Below, in pieces: positions 33,919-41,485 of a stretch of 64,000 bases of DNA (the stretch's first letter is position 1; every line of letters starts with the position of its first letter). The notes under the pieces were generated by a model. The model was not told where the DNA came from, did not search any database, and was given only the letters and a program-made list of their open reading frames with translations. The position numbers were made by a program, and so were the translations under genes. Source of the DNA: Clostridiales bacterium (GTDB taxonomy: Bacteria > Bacillota > Clostridia > Oscillospirales > Oscillospiraceae); contig JAHZBA010000011.1 of the NCBI GenBank assembly GCA_019423635.1, positions 1 to 64,000 on the forward strand, written 5' to 3'.

Positions 33919-34785
33919 ATGGAACAGAACCTGGAGCAGCTTTTGAAGACCCTGGCCCGGAACGCGGTGCGCCTGGAGATCGGGACCGGGGAGGGCGCGG
34001 TGATCGGCCGCTTCGGCGGCGCGCCGGAGGTTCCCGAGGGCTTTGACTGGCCCTGGTTTGTGACGGATACCTATGTGGACGAGGAGGTCAGGCCCCGGTC
34101 CCTGACCTTCCTCTGCCAGTTCGACTGCGCCGCCCTGGCCCCTCTGGACCGGGACGGGCTGCTGCCCCATGAGGGGGTGCTGTCCTTCTTCTACGAGACG
34201 GTCTCCCAGCGCGAGGGCTTTGACCTGGAGGACGCGGGGTGCGCCCGGGTGTACTGGTTTCCGGACAGGGCCGGTCTGCGCCCGGCGGCGTTCCCGGAGG
34301 ATCTGCCGGAGTACTGCCGCTTTCCCTCTCTGCCCATCCGGGGACGGGCGGTGACCGAGTATCCGGGCTATGAGGAGCTCGCCGCGATGCCGGAGCTTCT
34401 GGAGCCCTGCCGTGGGAAGGACCGGGACCCCTGGAAGGTCTATGACGCGCTCCGCGCCGCCCTGCCGGACTATGAGGAGGTCCCGCCTCCCTGGCACCGG
34501 CTCCTGGGCTGGCCGGACATCATCCAGGGGGCCATGGCCCAGGAGTGTGCCCTCATCAGCCGGGGGTACGCCGCGGGCAGCGACATTCCCGCGGAGGTCT
34601 TCCAGGAGACGGAGGGGGCCTTCCTGGATGAGTGGCGGCTGCTGTTCCAGCTGGACGGCGGCGTGCGCGCGGAGAACTTCTCCCTGGAATTCGGGGACAG
34701 CGGGTCCATCTATTTTTACATTCGGAGGGAGGACTTGCAGGCCCGGCGGTTTGAGCGGGTGTGGCTGGTTCTCCAGTGCTGCTGA
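33919..34785 (+). CDS. YwqG-family (DUF1963) protein
   Basis: 288 residues. Recognisable YwqG pattern: IGRFGGAPEVPEGFDWPWF, LTFLCQFDCAALAPLDRDGLLPHEGVLSFFYE, LGWPDIIQGAMAQEC, LLFQLDGG and FGDSGSIYFYIRREDLQARRFERVWLVLQCC. The family is a soluble fold of unknown biochemical role in many bacteria. ATG at 33919 with AGGAGG six bases upstream. Lies between proA and proC, 17 bases before proC, so it is co-transcribed. Confidence 0.85.
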   Translation: MEQNLEQLLKTLARNAVRLEIGTGEGAVIGRFGGAPEVPEGFDWPWFVTDTYVDEEVRPRSLTFLCQFDCAALAPLDRDGLLPHEGVLSFFYETVSQREGFDLEDAGCARVYWFPDRAGLRPAAFPEDLPEYCRFPSLPIRGRAVTEYPGYEELAAMPELLEPCRGKDRDPWKVYDALRAALPDYEEVPPPWHRLLGWPDIIQGAMAQECALISRGYAAGSDIPAEVFQETEGAFLDEWRLLFQLDGGVRAENFSLEFGDSGSIYFYIRREDLQARRFERVWLVLQCC

Positions 34786-34802
34786 GAGGAGCGGAAGACA
34801 TC

Positions 34803-35600
34803 ATGACCTTTGGATTCATCGGAACCGGCAATATGGGCGGAGCCCTGGCGCGGGCGGCCCGGCGGCGGCTGGAGGGGGAGCAGATCCTCCTGGCCAACCG
34901 GACGGAGGGGAAGGCGGCCGCTCTGGCGAAGGAGCTGGGGGCGGCGCTGTCCGACAACCGGACCATCGCGGAGGAGGCGGATTTCCTCTTCCTGGGGGTG
35001 AAGCCCCAGATGATGGGGGACCTCCTGGCGGAGCTCGGTCCGGCGCTGGCCGGGCGGCGGGACCGCTTCCTTCTGGTGACCATGGCGGCGGGGCTTCGTA
35101 TGGCGGACATTCAGCGTATGGCCGGCGGGGAGTACCCCGTGATCCGCATCATGCCCAACACCCCCGCCTCCATCGGGGAGGGGATGATCCTCTATGCCTG
35201 CAGCCCCGGTGTGACCGAGGCGGAGACGCAGGCGTTTCTGGACGCCATGGCGGGGGCCGGGCGCTTTTCCGCCCTGCCGGAGCACCTGATGGATGCCGGG
35301 TCCGCCGTGTCCGGCTGCGGGCCGGCCTTTGTGGACCTCTTCCTGGAGGCCCTGGCGGACGGGGGCGTGGCCTGCGGCCTGCCCCGGGCGCAGGCGCTGG
35401 AGCTCGCCGCCCAGATGGCCGCCGGCTCCGCCCGGCTGATTCTGGAGTCCGGACAGCACCCCGGCGCCTTGAAGGACGCGGTCTGCTCCCCCGGCGGCAC
35501 CACCATCCAGGGCGTCCGGGCCCTGGAGCGCGGGGGCTTTCGCGGGACGGTCATGGAGGCGGTCATCGCCGCCTATGAGAAGACGTTGGAGCTGAAATGA
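34803..35600 (+). CDS. proC: Pyrroline-5-carboxylate reductase
   Basis: 265 residues: MTFGFIGTGNMGGALARAA (NADPH motif), LGVKPQMMGDLLAEL, IRIMPNTPASIGEGM, DAGSAVSGCGPAFVDLFLEALADGGVACGLPR and LKDAVCSPGGTTIQGVRALERGGFRGTVMEAV. Last step of proline synthesis. Completes proB-proA-proC in one transcription unit. A MITE-like element and two tandem hairpins follow. Confidence 0.96.
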   Translation: MTFGFIGTGNMGGALARAARRRLEGEQILLANRTEGKAAALAKELGAALSDNRTIAEEADFLFLGVKPQMMGDLLAELGPALAGRRDRFLLVTMAAGLRMADIQRMAGGEYPVIRIMPNTPASIGEGMILYACSPGVTEAETQAFLDAMAGAGRFSALPEHLMDAGSAVSGCGPAFVDLFLEALADGGVACGLPRAQALELAAQMAAGSARLILESGQHPGALKDAVCSPGGTTIQGVRALERGGFRGTVMEAVIAAYEKTLELK

Positions 35601-35610
35601 GTCTCGCGTC

Positions 35611-35777
35611 TTAGAACCTGTATTCATAACCGGGGGACACCGGATGGGCGAGGATTTTTCCCGCCAGACAAGGAGATTTTCCGCAGCCATACTGACGTAT
35701 GGCAAGGGAAAGCGACGCAGTATGACGGAAAAAAGACCGTCCAGACGGCGTTCAACGGTTGTGAATACAGGTTCTTA
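35611..35777. mobile_element. MITE-like element A, copy 1 (167 bp)
   Basis: Terminal inverted repeats of 22 bp (35611-35632 and 35756-35777) match at 20 positions; the shared core is GAACCTGTATTCA.AACCG. The interior holds ATACTGACGTATGGCAAGGG and GACGCAGTATGACGG. A second copy with the same ends and interior lies at 46892-47320. No ORF inside, so it is a non-autonomous element. It starts 11 bases after the proC stop. Confidence 0.7.
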
Positions 35778-35802
35778 AAGGCGGAGCGTCCCAAACCGGC
35801 GG

Positions 35803-35913
35803 CAAGGCGGCAGATACGGATGTATCTGCCGCCTTGTGTGATGCTGGGGGGAAATCAATCTGCGTGGAACACAGCGGAACCAGGCGGGCAGATCTCGGGA
35901 GGTCTGCCCGCCT
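35803..35913 (+). terminator. Two tandem hairpins after proC
   Basis: First: CAAGGCGGCAGATAC - GGAT - GTATCTGCCGCCTTG (35803-35836), 15-bp perfect stem. Second: AGGCGGGCAGATCT - CGGG - AGGTCTGCCCGCCT (35882-35913), followed by TCTCTG. The region up to 36136 has no gene; about 35990-36095 holds a further inverted repeat (TTTTGCGCC / GGCGCAAAA) that may be a decayed element. Confidence 0.6.
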
Positions 35914-36136
35914 TCTCTGATACCAGAAGCCATGAAAAGGCTTGAAAGGCTTTTGGCCGCGTCGAAGACGCGTTGGATTCTGATGCGATGTACGCAGACT
36001 GCGCCGTCAGATTTTGCGCCGGACAAGGCGGTTTTTCCCTTACCGGGCTGCTGCCCGGCGAGGAAACCCAAGGCAGCAGGCGCAAAATATGCAGGCAAGC
36101 CGTGTACGGATGATTTCGGGACAGGTCCCGCCCCGC

Positions 36137-36499
36137 TCAGCGCAGCGCATCTTCCAGGGCCTGGAGCAGGGCTTCCTTTGTGATGGGCTTATAGAGAAAG
36201 GTCCTGGCCCCGACGTCGCTGGCCTCGTCAAGGCTGCCGTCAGCGGCCAGGGAGGATACCATAACGATCCGCGCCTCCGGATGCTCGTCCATGATAATCT
36301 GCGCCGTCTCCAGGCCGTCAATGCCCGGCATGATGATGTCCATGGTCACAACGTCCGGATGAAGCTCCTCATAGCGCGCAATGGCCTCCTCGCCGTTTTC
36401 ACAGTATGCCGCCACCTCGAATTCAGAGCCCTCCAGCAGCTTGCGGATATGCAGTTCCATCATCCGGGAATCATCTACCACCATGAGCTTTTTCTTCAT
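36137..36499 (-). CDS. CheY-like single-domain response regulator
   Basis: 120 residues, receiver only: KKKLMVVDDSRMMELHIRKLL (acidic pair), VVTMDIIMPGIDGLETAQII (phospho-acceptor Asp in TMD), IVMVSSLAADGSLDEA (Ser/Thr switch) and TFLYKPITKEALLQAL (Lys). No output domain. It probably acts by protein-protein contact. It is downstream of, and co-directional with, the FapA-like gene but separated by repeats (36500-37074), so a shared transcript is uncertain; no kinase is adjacent. Confidence 0.92.
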   Translation of the reverse strand: MKKKLMVVDDSRMMELHIRKLLEGSEFEVAAYCENGEEAIARYEELHPDVVTMDIIMPGIDGLETAQIIMDEHPEARIVMVSSLAADGSLDEASDVGARTFLYKPITKEALLQALEDALR

Positions 36500-36701
36500 A
36501 TCGCTGTTTCCTCTTTCTGATTTCAGATCATTCGGGTGCGGCCCGCCTGGAGCCGCCCTGCCGGGAAAGCCCGGTCCACCTGCGCTTTTCTCCCGTCATG
36601 GGGAGACGGGGAGGGCCGCTCTCTCCGCCCTCTCGCCTGACCCGCTGAACCGGGCTGCCGCCTCCCGCAGCGGAAGGCACCAGGAGACGCCAAACGCCCC
36701 T

Positions 36702-36871
36702 CTTGGGGTCTGTTCGCATCAGACAAATATGCGGATTTTCGAGCAAATTTTCGCCGGATGCAAGGCAAAAATTTGCAGGCGTACTGACGTACGTCAAAAA
36801 TTTTTAACGCAGCAGACGGCAAAATTTGCCGGAAAGACGCGTATCTGGGCTTATGGGAACAGACCCCAAAA
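36702..36871. mobile_element. MITE-like element B (170 bp)
   Basis: Inverted ends 36702-36719 and 36853-36870 share TTGGGGTCTGTTC.CAT (16 of 18). The interior has CAAGGCAAAAATTTGCAGG, GTACTGACGTACG and GCAAAATTTGCCGG, and the phrase TACTGACGTA also occurs in element A. No coding capacity. Confidence 0.55.
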
Positions 36872-36924
36872 ATCCGCTCCTGCCCGCGGCAGAGCTTCAG
36901 CTCCGGAGACATCAGCGTTGCAGG

Positions 36925-37000
36925 TCTGCGTCGGAAATTTTCGCTTCCAGGGAGAAGCCTTGCCGGAATCCTGACGGATTTCCAGGGCTTCCGACGCAGA
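36925..37000. repeat. Inverted-repeat element C
   Basis: Perfect 12-bp arms TCTGCGTCGGAA and TTCCGACGCAGA 52 bases apart, with nested TTCCAGGG.GAAGCC-type repeats inside. Short and non-coding; another palindromic repeat unit. Confidence 0.45.
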
Positions 37001-37074
37001 GCAGCGGAAATTGATGGTGCGAAGATGCGTATGGGGATCCATTTGACGGTTCCTGAATCTTTCGGGAAGACGGG

Positions 37075-38802
37075 CTATGTCACCTTGATCTCTCCGTCCA
37101 CCAGCCTCGCGGTGCACTGCCGGGTCTCCCGCCGCAGGCGCAGCAGCTCGTCTCCAATGTTGATCTCCGTCTCCGGATAGGCGACGCCGCACTCCAGACG
37201 CCCGCCGTTCTTCTCTGTCAGCTCGATTTCAATATCCATCAGGTCGTCCTCCAGCTGCTTCAGCTTCAGCTCCGCGGTGGACACCTTCACCCGCAGCTTG
37301 GCAAGAAGACTGCTCTTGACCGGGCTGTCCAGCTGGCACTCCAGCTTCTCCAGCTCCATCTCCAGGTCCTTCAGCTCCTGCTGCACAACCTCCCGCTCGA
37401 AGTTCGTGCAGGGCAGGCCGCCCAGGGCGATGGTGGTCCTGCATTCCGCCGGGGACCCTACCGCCGTGGCGCTGACCAGCTGGGCCGCCCAGATCCTGCC
37501 GCCCATGATGCTGCCCCGCCCGGAGCGGACCAGGACCTCACCGTCACAGTACACCCTTCCGTTGATGATACAGTCGGTCTGCAGGTTCTCCCGAACATAG
37601 ATGGTGGAGTTTTCGATGTACTTGGAAAAGACGCACCGGTGGGAACGGATGATGGTGGTGCCGTCTCCCAGAATCCCCTTGACCACCACCAGGTCTCCGC
37701 CGGCCTCCACCGTGCTCCCGGCCTCCACCACGCCGCCCACATGGATATCCCCCATAGCGCGGACCGTGAAGCCGCTGAGCACGTCGCCTTTGATATGGAT
37801 GTCCCCCAGGAAGCTGATGTTTCCCGTGGAAAAGTCCACATTTCCTCCGATATCCAGCACCGGCTTCACCTGGAAGCTCCGGCCGGTGAACTCCACATGT
37901 CCCGGCATGGAGGCCAGGAGGGAGAGTCCGTCCTCGCTGATCTCGGTGTTCCGCCCCTTTGGCAGCGGCACCGGCTTGCCGCTCCTGGCGGGGATCTCCT
38001 GGTCCGTCACCGTCTGGCCGGGCTCGCCCTCGGTGGGCTCGATGAGCCGGCAGATCTCCTGGCCCTGCTTGACATTGTGGATCAGGTTCAGGTTGGCATA
38101 GTCCACCTGACCGTACTCGTTGACCTCCATGATCCGCTCCACAGTCCGGGGGAAATTGTCCACAATATTGCCGTTTTCCCCATCGAAGGCCGGTCTTCCC
38201 CTGGCAACGAGGAACAGGTGGAAGTAGCGATCCTCGTCGTGGGACAGCCGGTTCACCAGCCGCTCGTCTACCCCGTAGGTAATCCCCTGGGCCTGCAGGG
38301 ACTCCCAGAGCAGGTCCCGGCTCAGCTCCTCCCCCTGTCCAACCGGCGGCAGGACGATGACCCAGGCGTACAGCTTATCTACCGAGAGAAAGAAGTGGGG
38401 AAGCGCATCCAGCGCCAGCTCCTCATCCTCTTCCTCTTTCCTCTTGCTCTTGCCCGACTGCCTGCCCTGGGCCTGCTTGATCCGCGCATTGCAGACACTG
38501 TTGATGGACAGGCGCAGACGGCCCATCTCCCGCGCTACCAGCTCCGGCGGAAGCTCTCCCTCCTCGTCCAGGCAGAGCCTGGGCACCGGCAGGTAGCCGG
38601 ATTCCTTCCGGCGCATCTCGCGGAGACGATGAATGGCATGGTCCTGGGACAGCTCCAGCAGGGCGGGGTTTTCGCTGCCGTCCGGCTGGGCCTGCGGGGC
38701 CTCCGCTCCCGCCGGGGCCTGCTCCAGCTGCGCCTCATCTTCCGCTTCCTGCTCGGATTTCGTCCTGAACAGAAGGGCTGTAATCTTTTCCTTCAGTGAC
38801 AT
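37075..38802 (-). CDS. FapA/DUF342-family polymer-forming protein
   Basis: 575 residues. N-terminus charged (MSLKEKITALLFRTKSEQEAEDEAQLEQ). Middle: DERLVNRLSHDEDRYFHLFLVARGRPAFDGENGNIVDNF and IHNVKQGQEICRLIEPTEGEPGQTVTDQEIPARSGKP, then a repeated Gly/Val-rich beta-helix (GGNVDFSTGNISFLGDIHIKGDVLSGFTVRAMGDIHVGGVVEAGSTVEAGGDLVVVKGILG), and a C-terminal coiled coil (REVVQQELKDLEMELEKLECQL). This is the DUF342 architecture; FapA-like proteins are cytosolic and in some bacteria affect signalling or cell-surface polymers, but function is unsettled. Start ATG at 38802 has only a weak RBS. Confidence 0.88.
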   Translation of the reverse strand: MSLKEKITALLFRTKSEQEAEDEAQLEQAPAGAEAPQAQPDGSENPALLELSQDHAIHRLREMRRKESGYLPVPRLCLDEEGELPPELVAREMGRLRLSINSVCNARIKQAQGRQSGKSKRKEEEDEELALDALPHFFLSVDKLYAWVIVLPPVGQGEELSRDLLWESLQAQGITYGVDERLVNRLSHDEDRYFHLFLVARGRPAFDGENGNIVDNFPRTVERIMEVNEYGQVDYANLNLIHNVKQGQEICRLIEPTEGEPGQTVTDQEIPARSGKPVPLPKGRNTEISEDGLSLLASMPGHVEFTGRSFQVKPVLDIGGNVDFSTGNISFLGDIHIKGDVLSGFTVRAMGDIHVGGVVEAGSTVEAGGDLVVVKGILGDGTTIIRSHRCVFSKYIENSTIYVRENLQTDCIINGRVYCDGEVLVRSGRGSIMGGRIWAAQLVSATAVGSPAECRTTIALGGLPCTNFEREVVQQELKDLEMELEKLECQLDSPVKSSLLAKLRVKVSTAELKLKQLEDDLMDIEIELTEKNGGRLECGVAYPETEINIGDELLRLRRETRQCTARLVDGEIKVT

Positions 38803-38904
38803 GTTCGCATCACCGCCATTTCCCAGTAATGATCCCCGAAATCCAAAAGAGACAGAGGAGCGCTTCCCCTCCCGTTCCAAGGACCGCAGGACAAAAAGCT
38901 GCTT

Positions 38905-39180
38905 TCATCGGCCCGATTCCACCTCCCTGACAATCGGCGGAATCCGGGAAATCATGTGGTCCATATCCTCAAACATCGCGCTCCTGGCGGCGCCCAGGCG
39001 GCCGGCCTGCGCAATCTGCCGGATCACCTCCTGACGACGGTCTTTGATCCGGTCAGAAAACCGGCAGATCCTTTGCGGACTCTGCCTGGAGGCCGCGGCC
39101 CTGCCGCCAGGCCCGCCCGGGTCTCCGCCACGCGGAGCCTGGAAGCCGCGGCGTGAAAATGCGGTCTGCCGCATTTTCAT
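38905..39180 (-). CDS. Possible small protein upstream of the FapA-like gene
   Basis: 91 residues, unrecognised. It begins at an ATG 26 bases after a consensus -10 element; no clear ribosome binding site, and the first codons form a 10-bp hairpin (GAAAATGCGG / CCGCATTTTC). The first half is Gly/Pro/Arg-rich and unconvincing; the last ~50 residues (FSDRIKDRRQEVIRQIAQAGRLGAARSAMFEDMDHMISRIPPIV) look more protein-like. Could equally be an untranslated leader of the FapA-like gene. Confidence 0.3.
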   Translation of the reverse strand: MKMRQTAFSRRGFQAPRGGDPGGPGGRAAASRQSPQRICRFSDRIKDRRQEVIRQIAQAGRLGAARSAMFEDMDHMISRIPPIVREVESGR

Positions 39181-39212
39181 GGAAGATTCGTATGATACTA
39201 TGATACGATTTG

Positions 39213-39241
39213 ATTATACTGGAAAGAACCGGACGTGTCAA
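39213..39241 (-). promoter_or_regulatory. Perfect consensus promoter with downstream operator-like repeat
   Basis: Minus strand TTGACA (39236-39241), 17 bp, TATAAT (39213-39218). Just downstream (about 39187-39207), GTATCATA occurs twice in tandem within an imperfect palindrome starting TCGTAT and ending ATACGA, positioned to act as an operator over the transcription start. Confidence 0.75.
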
Positions 39242-39273
39242 TCACTCACGGCCCGTGGGAGTGTCCAAACGCG

Positions 39274-39421
39274 CATTTTATCGTGTCCGCATCTTCATGA
39301 AACGCTGCTGTAGGGGCGGCTATCAGCCGCCCGTCTCCCCACGAACACCGGATCTCCCCTTGGAGGGACGGTCGATCCCCCATACCGGTTCTCCCGCGGG
39401 ACGGGCGGATGATATCCGCCC
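39274..39421. repeat. REP-like repeat pair
   Basis: Palindromes GGGCGGCTATCAGCCGCCC (39314-39332) and GGGCGGATGATATCCGCCC (39403-39421) with GTAGGGGCG/CCCCTGC flanks. The preceding segment 39274-39304 is the inverted counterpart of 21706-21736. The remainder of 39242-39585 contains no gene. Confidence 0.6.
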
Positions 39422-39585
39422 CTGCAAAATATCTCCGAATCGGACACTCCCCGGCCCGTCCGCCCAAATGAAAAGGGCGGAAAGACGCCGGCCAGCCGCT
39501 CCGGCGCCTCCCTCCGCCGGCGGCAGAGGAACCTCCCGCGCAGCATACTGCACGGGAGGTTCCCTTTTCTCTCTCCGCCGGGGGC

Positions 39586-40764
39586 CTACACTGTGCGGAT
39601 CAGCTCCGCCAGCAGCGCCACCCTGTCGGGAATCGTATGGATCACAATGTACTCCCGGGGGTTATGCAGGAAATCCCCGTTCAGGCCCATGCCGCAGAGG
39701 GTGGGACAGCCTGCCGCCGCGGTGAAGTTGGCGTCGCTGCCGCCTCCCAGGCGGGTGGGGCGGAAGGCATAGCCCATCTCCTCCGTGATCTCTCTGGCGC
39801 GGTCCAAAAGCCAGCGGCTCTCCTCCGTCTGGATGAAGGGGGGCTTTTCCACGCCTCCGGTGATCTCAAACTGCACGCCGCCCTGTCCGGGACGGAGCCC
39901 CTGCACGGCCGCCTCCGCTTCCCGGCCCAGGTCGTCGTTGAGATAGCGGATATCGTAGATCACGCGGGCGTCCCCCGGCGTCATGGCCGTAGGCCCCTGA
40001 TCCCCGCCGTGAAGGCTGACCGGAGAGTACCAGATGCCCCGGTCCCGGTCGCAGCGGCGCTCCAGCTCCGCCACCACCCGGGACAGCTCCACCAGGGGGT
40101 TGGCCGTGTACGCGGGGCGGTTGCCGGCGTGGCCGGCCACCCCGTGGGCCGTGATGGTCACCACGGAACGGCCAAAGCGCTCTGCCGTGACGTAGCCCTC
40201 CCCCTCGTGGCCCGGCTCCGCCACAAGGCAGGCCCGGGCCTGCTTTGCAAGCGCTTCAATCCGTTCTCTGGAGGTGCCGCTGCCGGCCTCCTCGTCACAG
40301 TTGAAGAAGAAGTCGATCTCCCTGTCCTCCGGCAGCAGGTCCAGCTCCTTCAAGGCCTTCAGCGCCATGTAAAAGGCCACCAGTCCGCCCTTCATGTCAA
40401 AAATGCCGGGGCCATAGGCCCGGTCCCCCTGCCGGGTGAAGGGGCGCGCGGCAGTGGTTCCCGTGGGGAATACCGTGTCGTAGTGGCCTATTAGCAGGAG
40501 CTTTTCCCTGTGATCCCCCAGCTTCCCGGAGAGATGAAAACCAATCTCTCCGGCGTCCACTGCCTCCACTTGGAAGCCAAGCCCCTCAAAAAGCTGCTTG
40601 AGATAACAGCCGCAGCGGTCTTTCACCTGCCGCTCCCCGTAGGTATGGGACTCCAGATTCACCACGTCCCTCAAAACCGTGAGGAACTCCTCCAGATGCT
40701 CGGAGACATAAGCGGCAACGCTGCGGCTTTGTCCCGCAACAACAGTTGTAAGCGTATTTTGCAT
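39586..40764 (-). CDS. M20-family metallopeptidase (glutamate carboxypeptidase type)
   Basis: 392 residues, full length. Metal ligands: LLLIGHYDTVFP (His, then Asp), YGPGIFDMKGGLVAFYM (bridging Asp), FNCDEEAGSGTSRE (catalytic Glu and ligand Glu), VAEPGHEGEG, and GDFLHNPREYIVI (C-terminal His). Dimerisation domain has VTITAHGVAGHAGNRPAYTANPLVEL. Relatives such as carboxypeptidase G2 remove C-terminal glutamate, others cleave N-acyl amino acids. ATG at 40764 preferred over a GTG two codons upstream. Last gene of the TRAP operon: probable cytosolic hydrolysis of the imported substrate. Confidence 0.9.
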   Translation of the reverse strand: MQNTLTTVVAGQSRSVAAYVSEHLEEFLTVLRDVVNLESHTYGERQVKDRCGCYLKQLFEGLGFQVEAVDAGEIGFHLSGKLGDHREKLLLIGHYDTVFPTGTTAARPFTRQGDRAYGPGIFDMKGGLVAFYMALKALKELDLLPEDREIDFFFNCDEEAGSGTSRERIEALAKQARACLVAEPGHEGEGYVTAERFGRSVVTITAHGVAGHAGNRPAYTANPLVELSRVVAELERRCDRDRGIWYSPVSLHGGDQGPTAMTPGDARVIYDIRYLNDDLGREAEAAVQGLRPGQGGVQFEITGGVEKPPFIQTEESRWLLDRAREITEEMGYAFRPTRLGGGSDANFTAAAGCPTLCGMGLNGDFLHNPREYIVIHTIPDRVALLAELIRTV

Positions 40765-40786
40765 ACTCACCGGTCCCCTTGATCTC

Positions 40787-41446
40787 CTATTTCAGCATCC
40801 CCAGGGTCTTCGCCACACGGATGCCCAGATTCCGGGCGCTCTTGAGGCCAATTTCATCCTGCAGCACCGCATCCCGAACGTCGCCCTTTTGCGGGTATGT
40901 GGTGCAGGCGCCGCCGTGGTAACAGCCGGGGGTCGGCTCGCCGCCGGAGCCCACAACGATCATGTCGTGTACCTGGAAGAAGGCCTGGATCTCCAGAATG
41001 GTCAGCTCCTCTCCGGCGTTGCGGTTTCCGCCCACCACCAGCGCGCCGCCCACCTTGTTTTGCAGGCCGTACTGGTACTGGCTGGTGCCATAGCGCAGCA
41101 GCCCTTCCGTGCGGTCCATGAACTGCTTCATCTGGGCGGACATGGAGGCAAAATAGACCGGGGAGGCGATAATCAGACCGTCGCAGGCCTTCAGCTTCGG
41201 ATAGATCTCATCCATGCCGTCCCGGAACATGGCGCAGGCGTGGACGCCGCCGTCCTTCTTGCCGGCCTCCCGGCAGCAGGCAAAGCAGCCCTTGCAGTTG
41301 TGGATCTCGTAATCCCGCAGGCAGATCATTTCCGTGCGGACTCCCTCCACGGTCTCCGCGGCCCGCAGGGCCTCCTGAAGCATGAGATCCGTGTTGGCGC
41401 CCTTGCGGGGACTGCCGGAAATCCCTAAAATCAATTTCTCAGACAT
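40787..41446 (-). CDS. NADPH-dependent FMN reductase / iron-sulfur flavoprotein-like
   Basis: 219 residues, flavodoxin-like: LILGISGSPRKGANTDLMLQEAL (FMN phosphate loop), HNCKGCFACCREAGKKDGGVHAC (a Cys cluster CxxCxxC, possible Fe-S site), DGLIIASPVYFASMSAQMKQFMDR (flavin loop) and LVVGGNRNAGEE. Reduces a flavin-linked substrate or acts in electron transfer. Stands between the TRAP permease and the peptidase genes of one operon; its link to the substrate is unknown. Confidence 0.85.
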   Translation of the reverse strand: MSEKLILGISGSPRKGANTDLMLQEALRAAETVEGVRTEMICLRDYEIHNCKGCFACCREAGKKDGGVHACAMFRDGMDEIYPKLKACDGLIIASPVYFASMSAQMKQFMDRTEGLLRYGTSQYQYGLQNKVGGALVVGGNRNAGEELTILEIQAFFQVHDMIVVGSGGEPTPGCYHGGACTTYPQKGDVRDAVLQDEIGLKSARNLGIRVAKTLGMLK

Positions 41447-41485
41447 GGCAATTCCTTTCTGTTTTGATGAGTCTTTTGGATTTGT

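Noticed and set aside
35930..36100. Another MITE copy before the CheY-like gene
   Set aside because: Only a short TTTTGCGCC/GGCGCAAAA inverted repeat is visible; ends matching elements A or B could not be found, so it is noted but not called.
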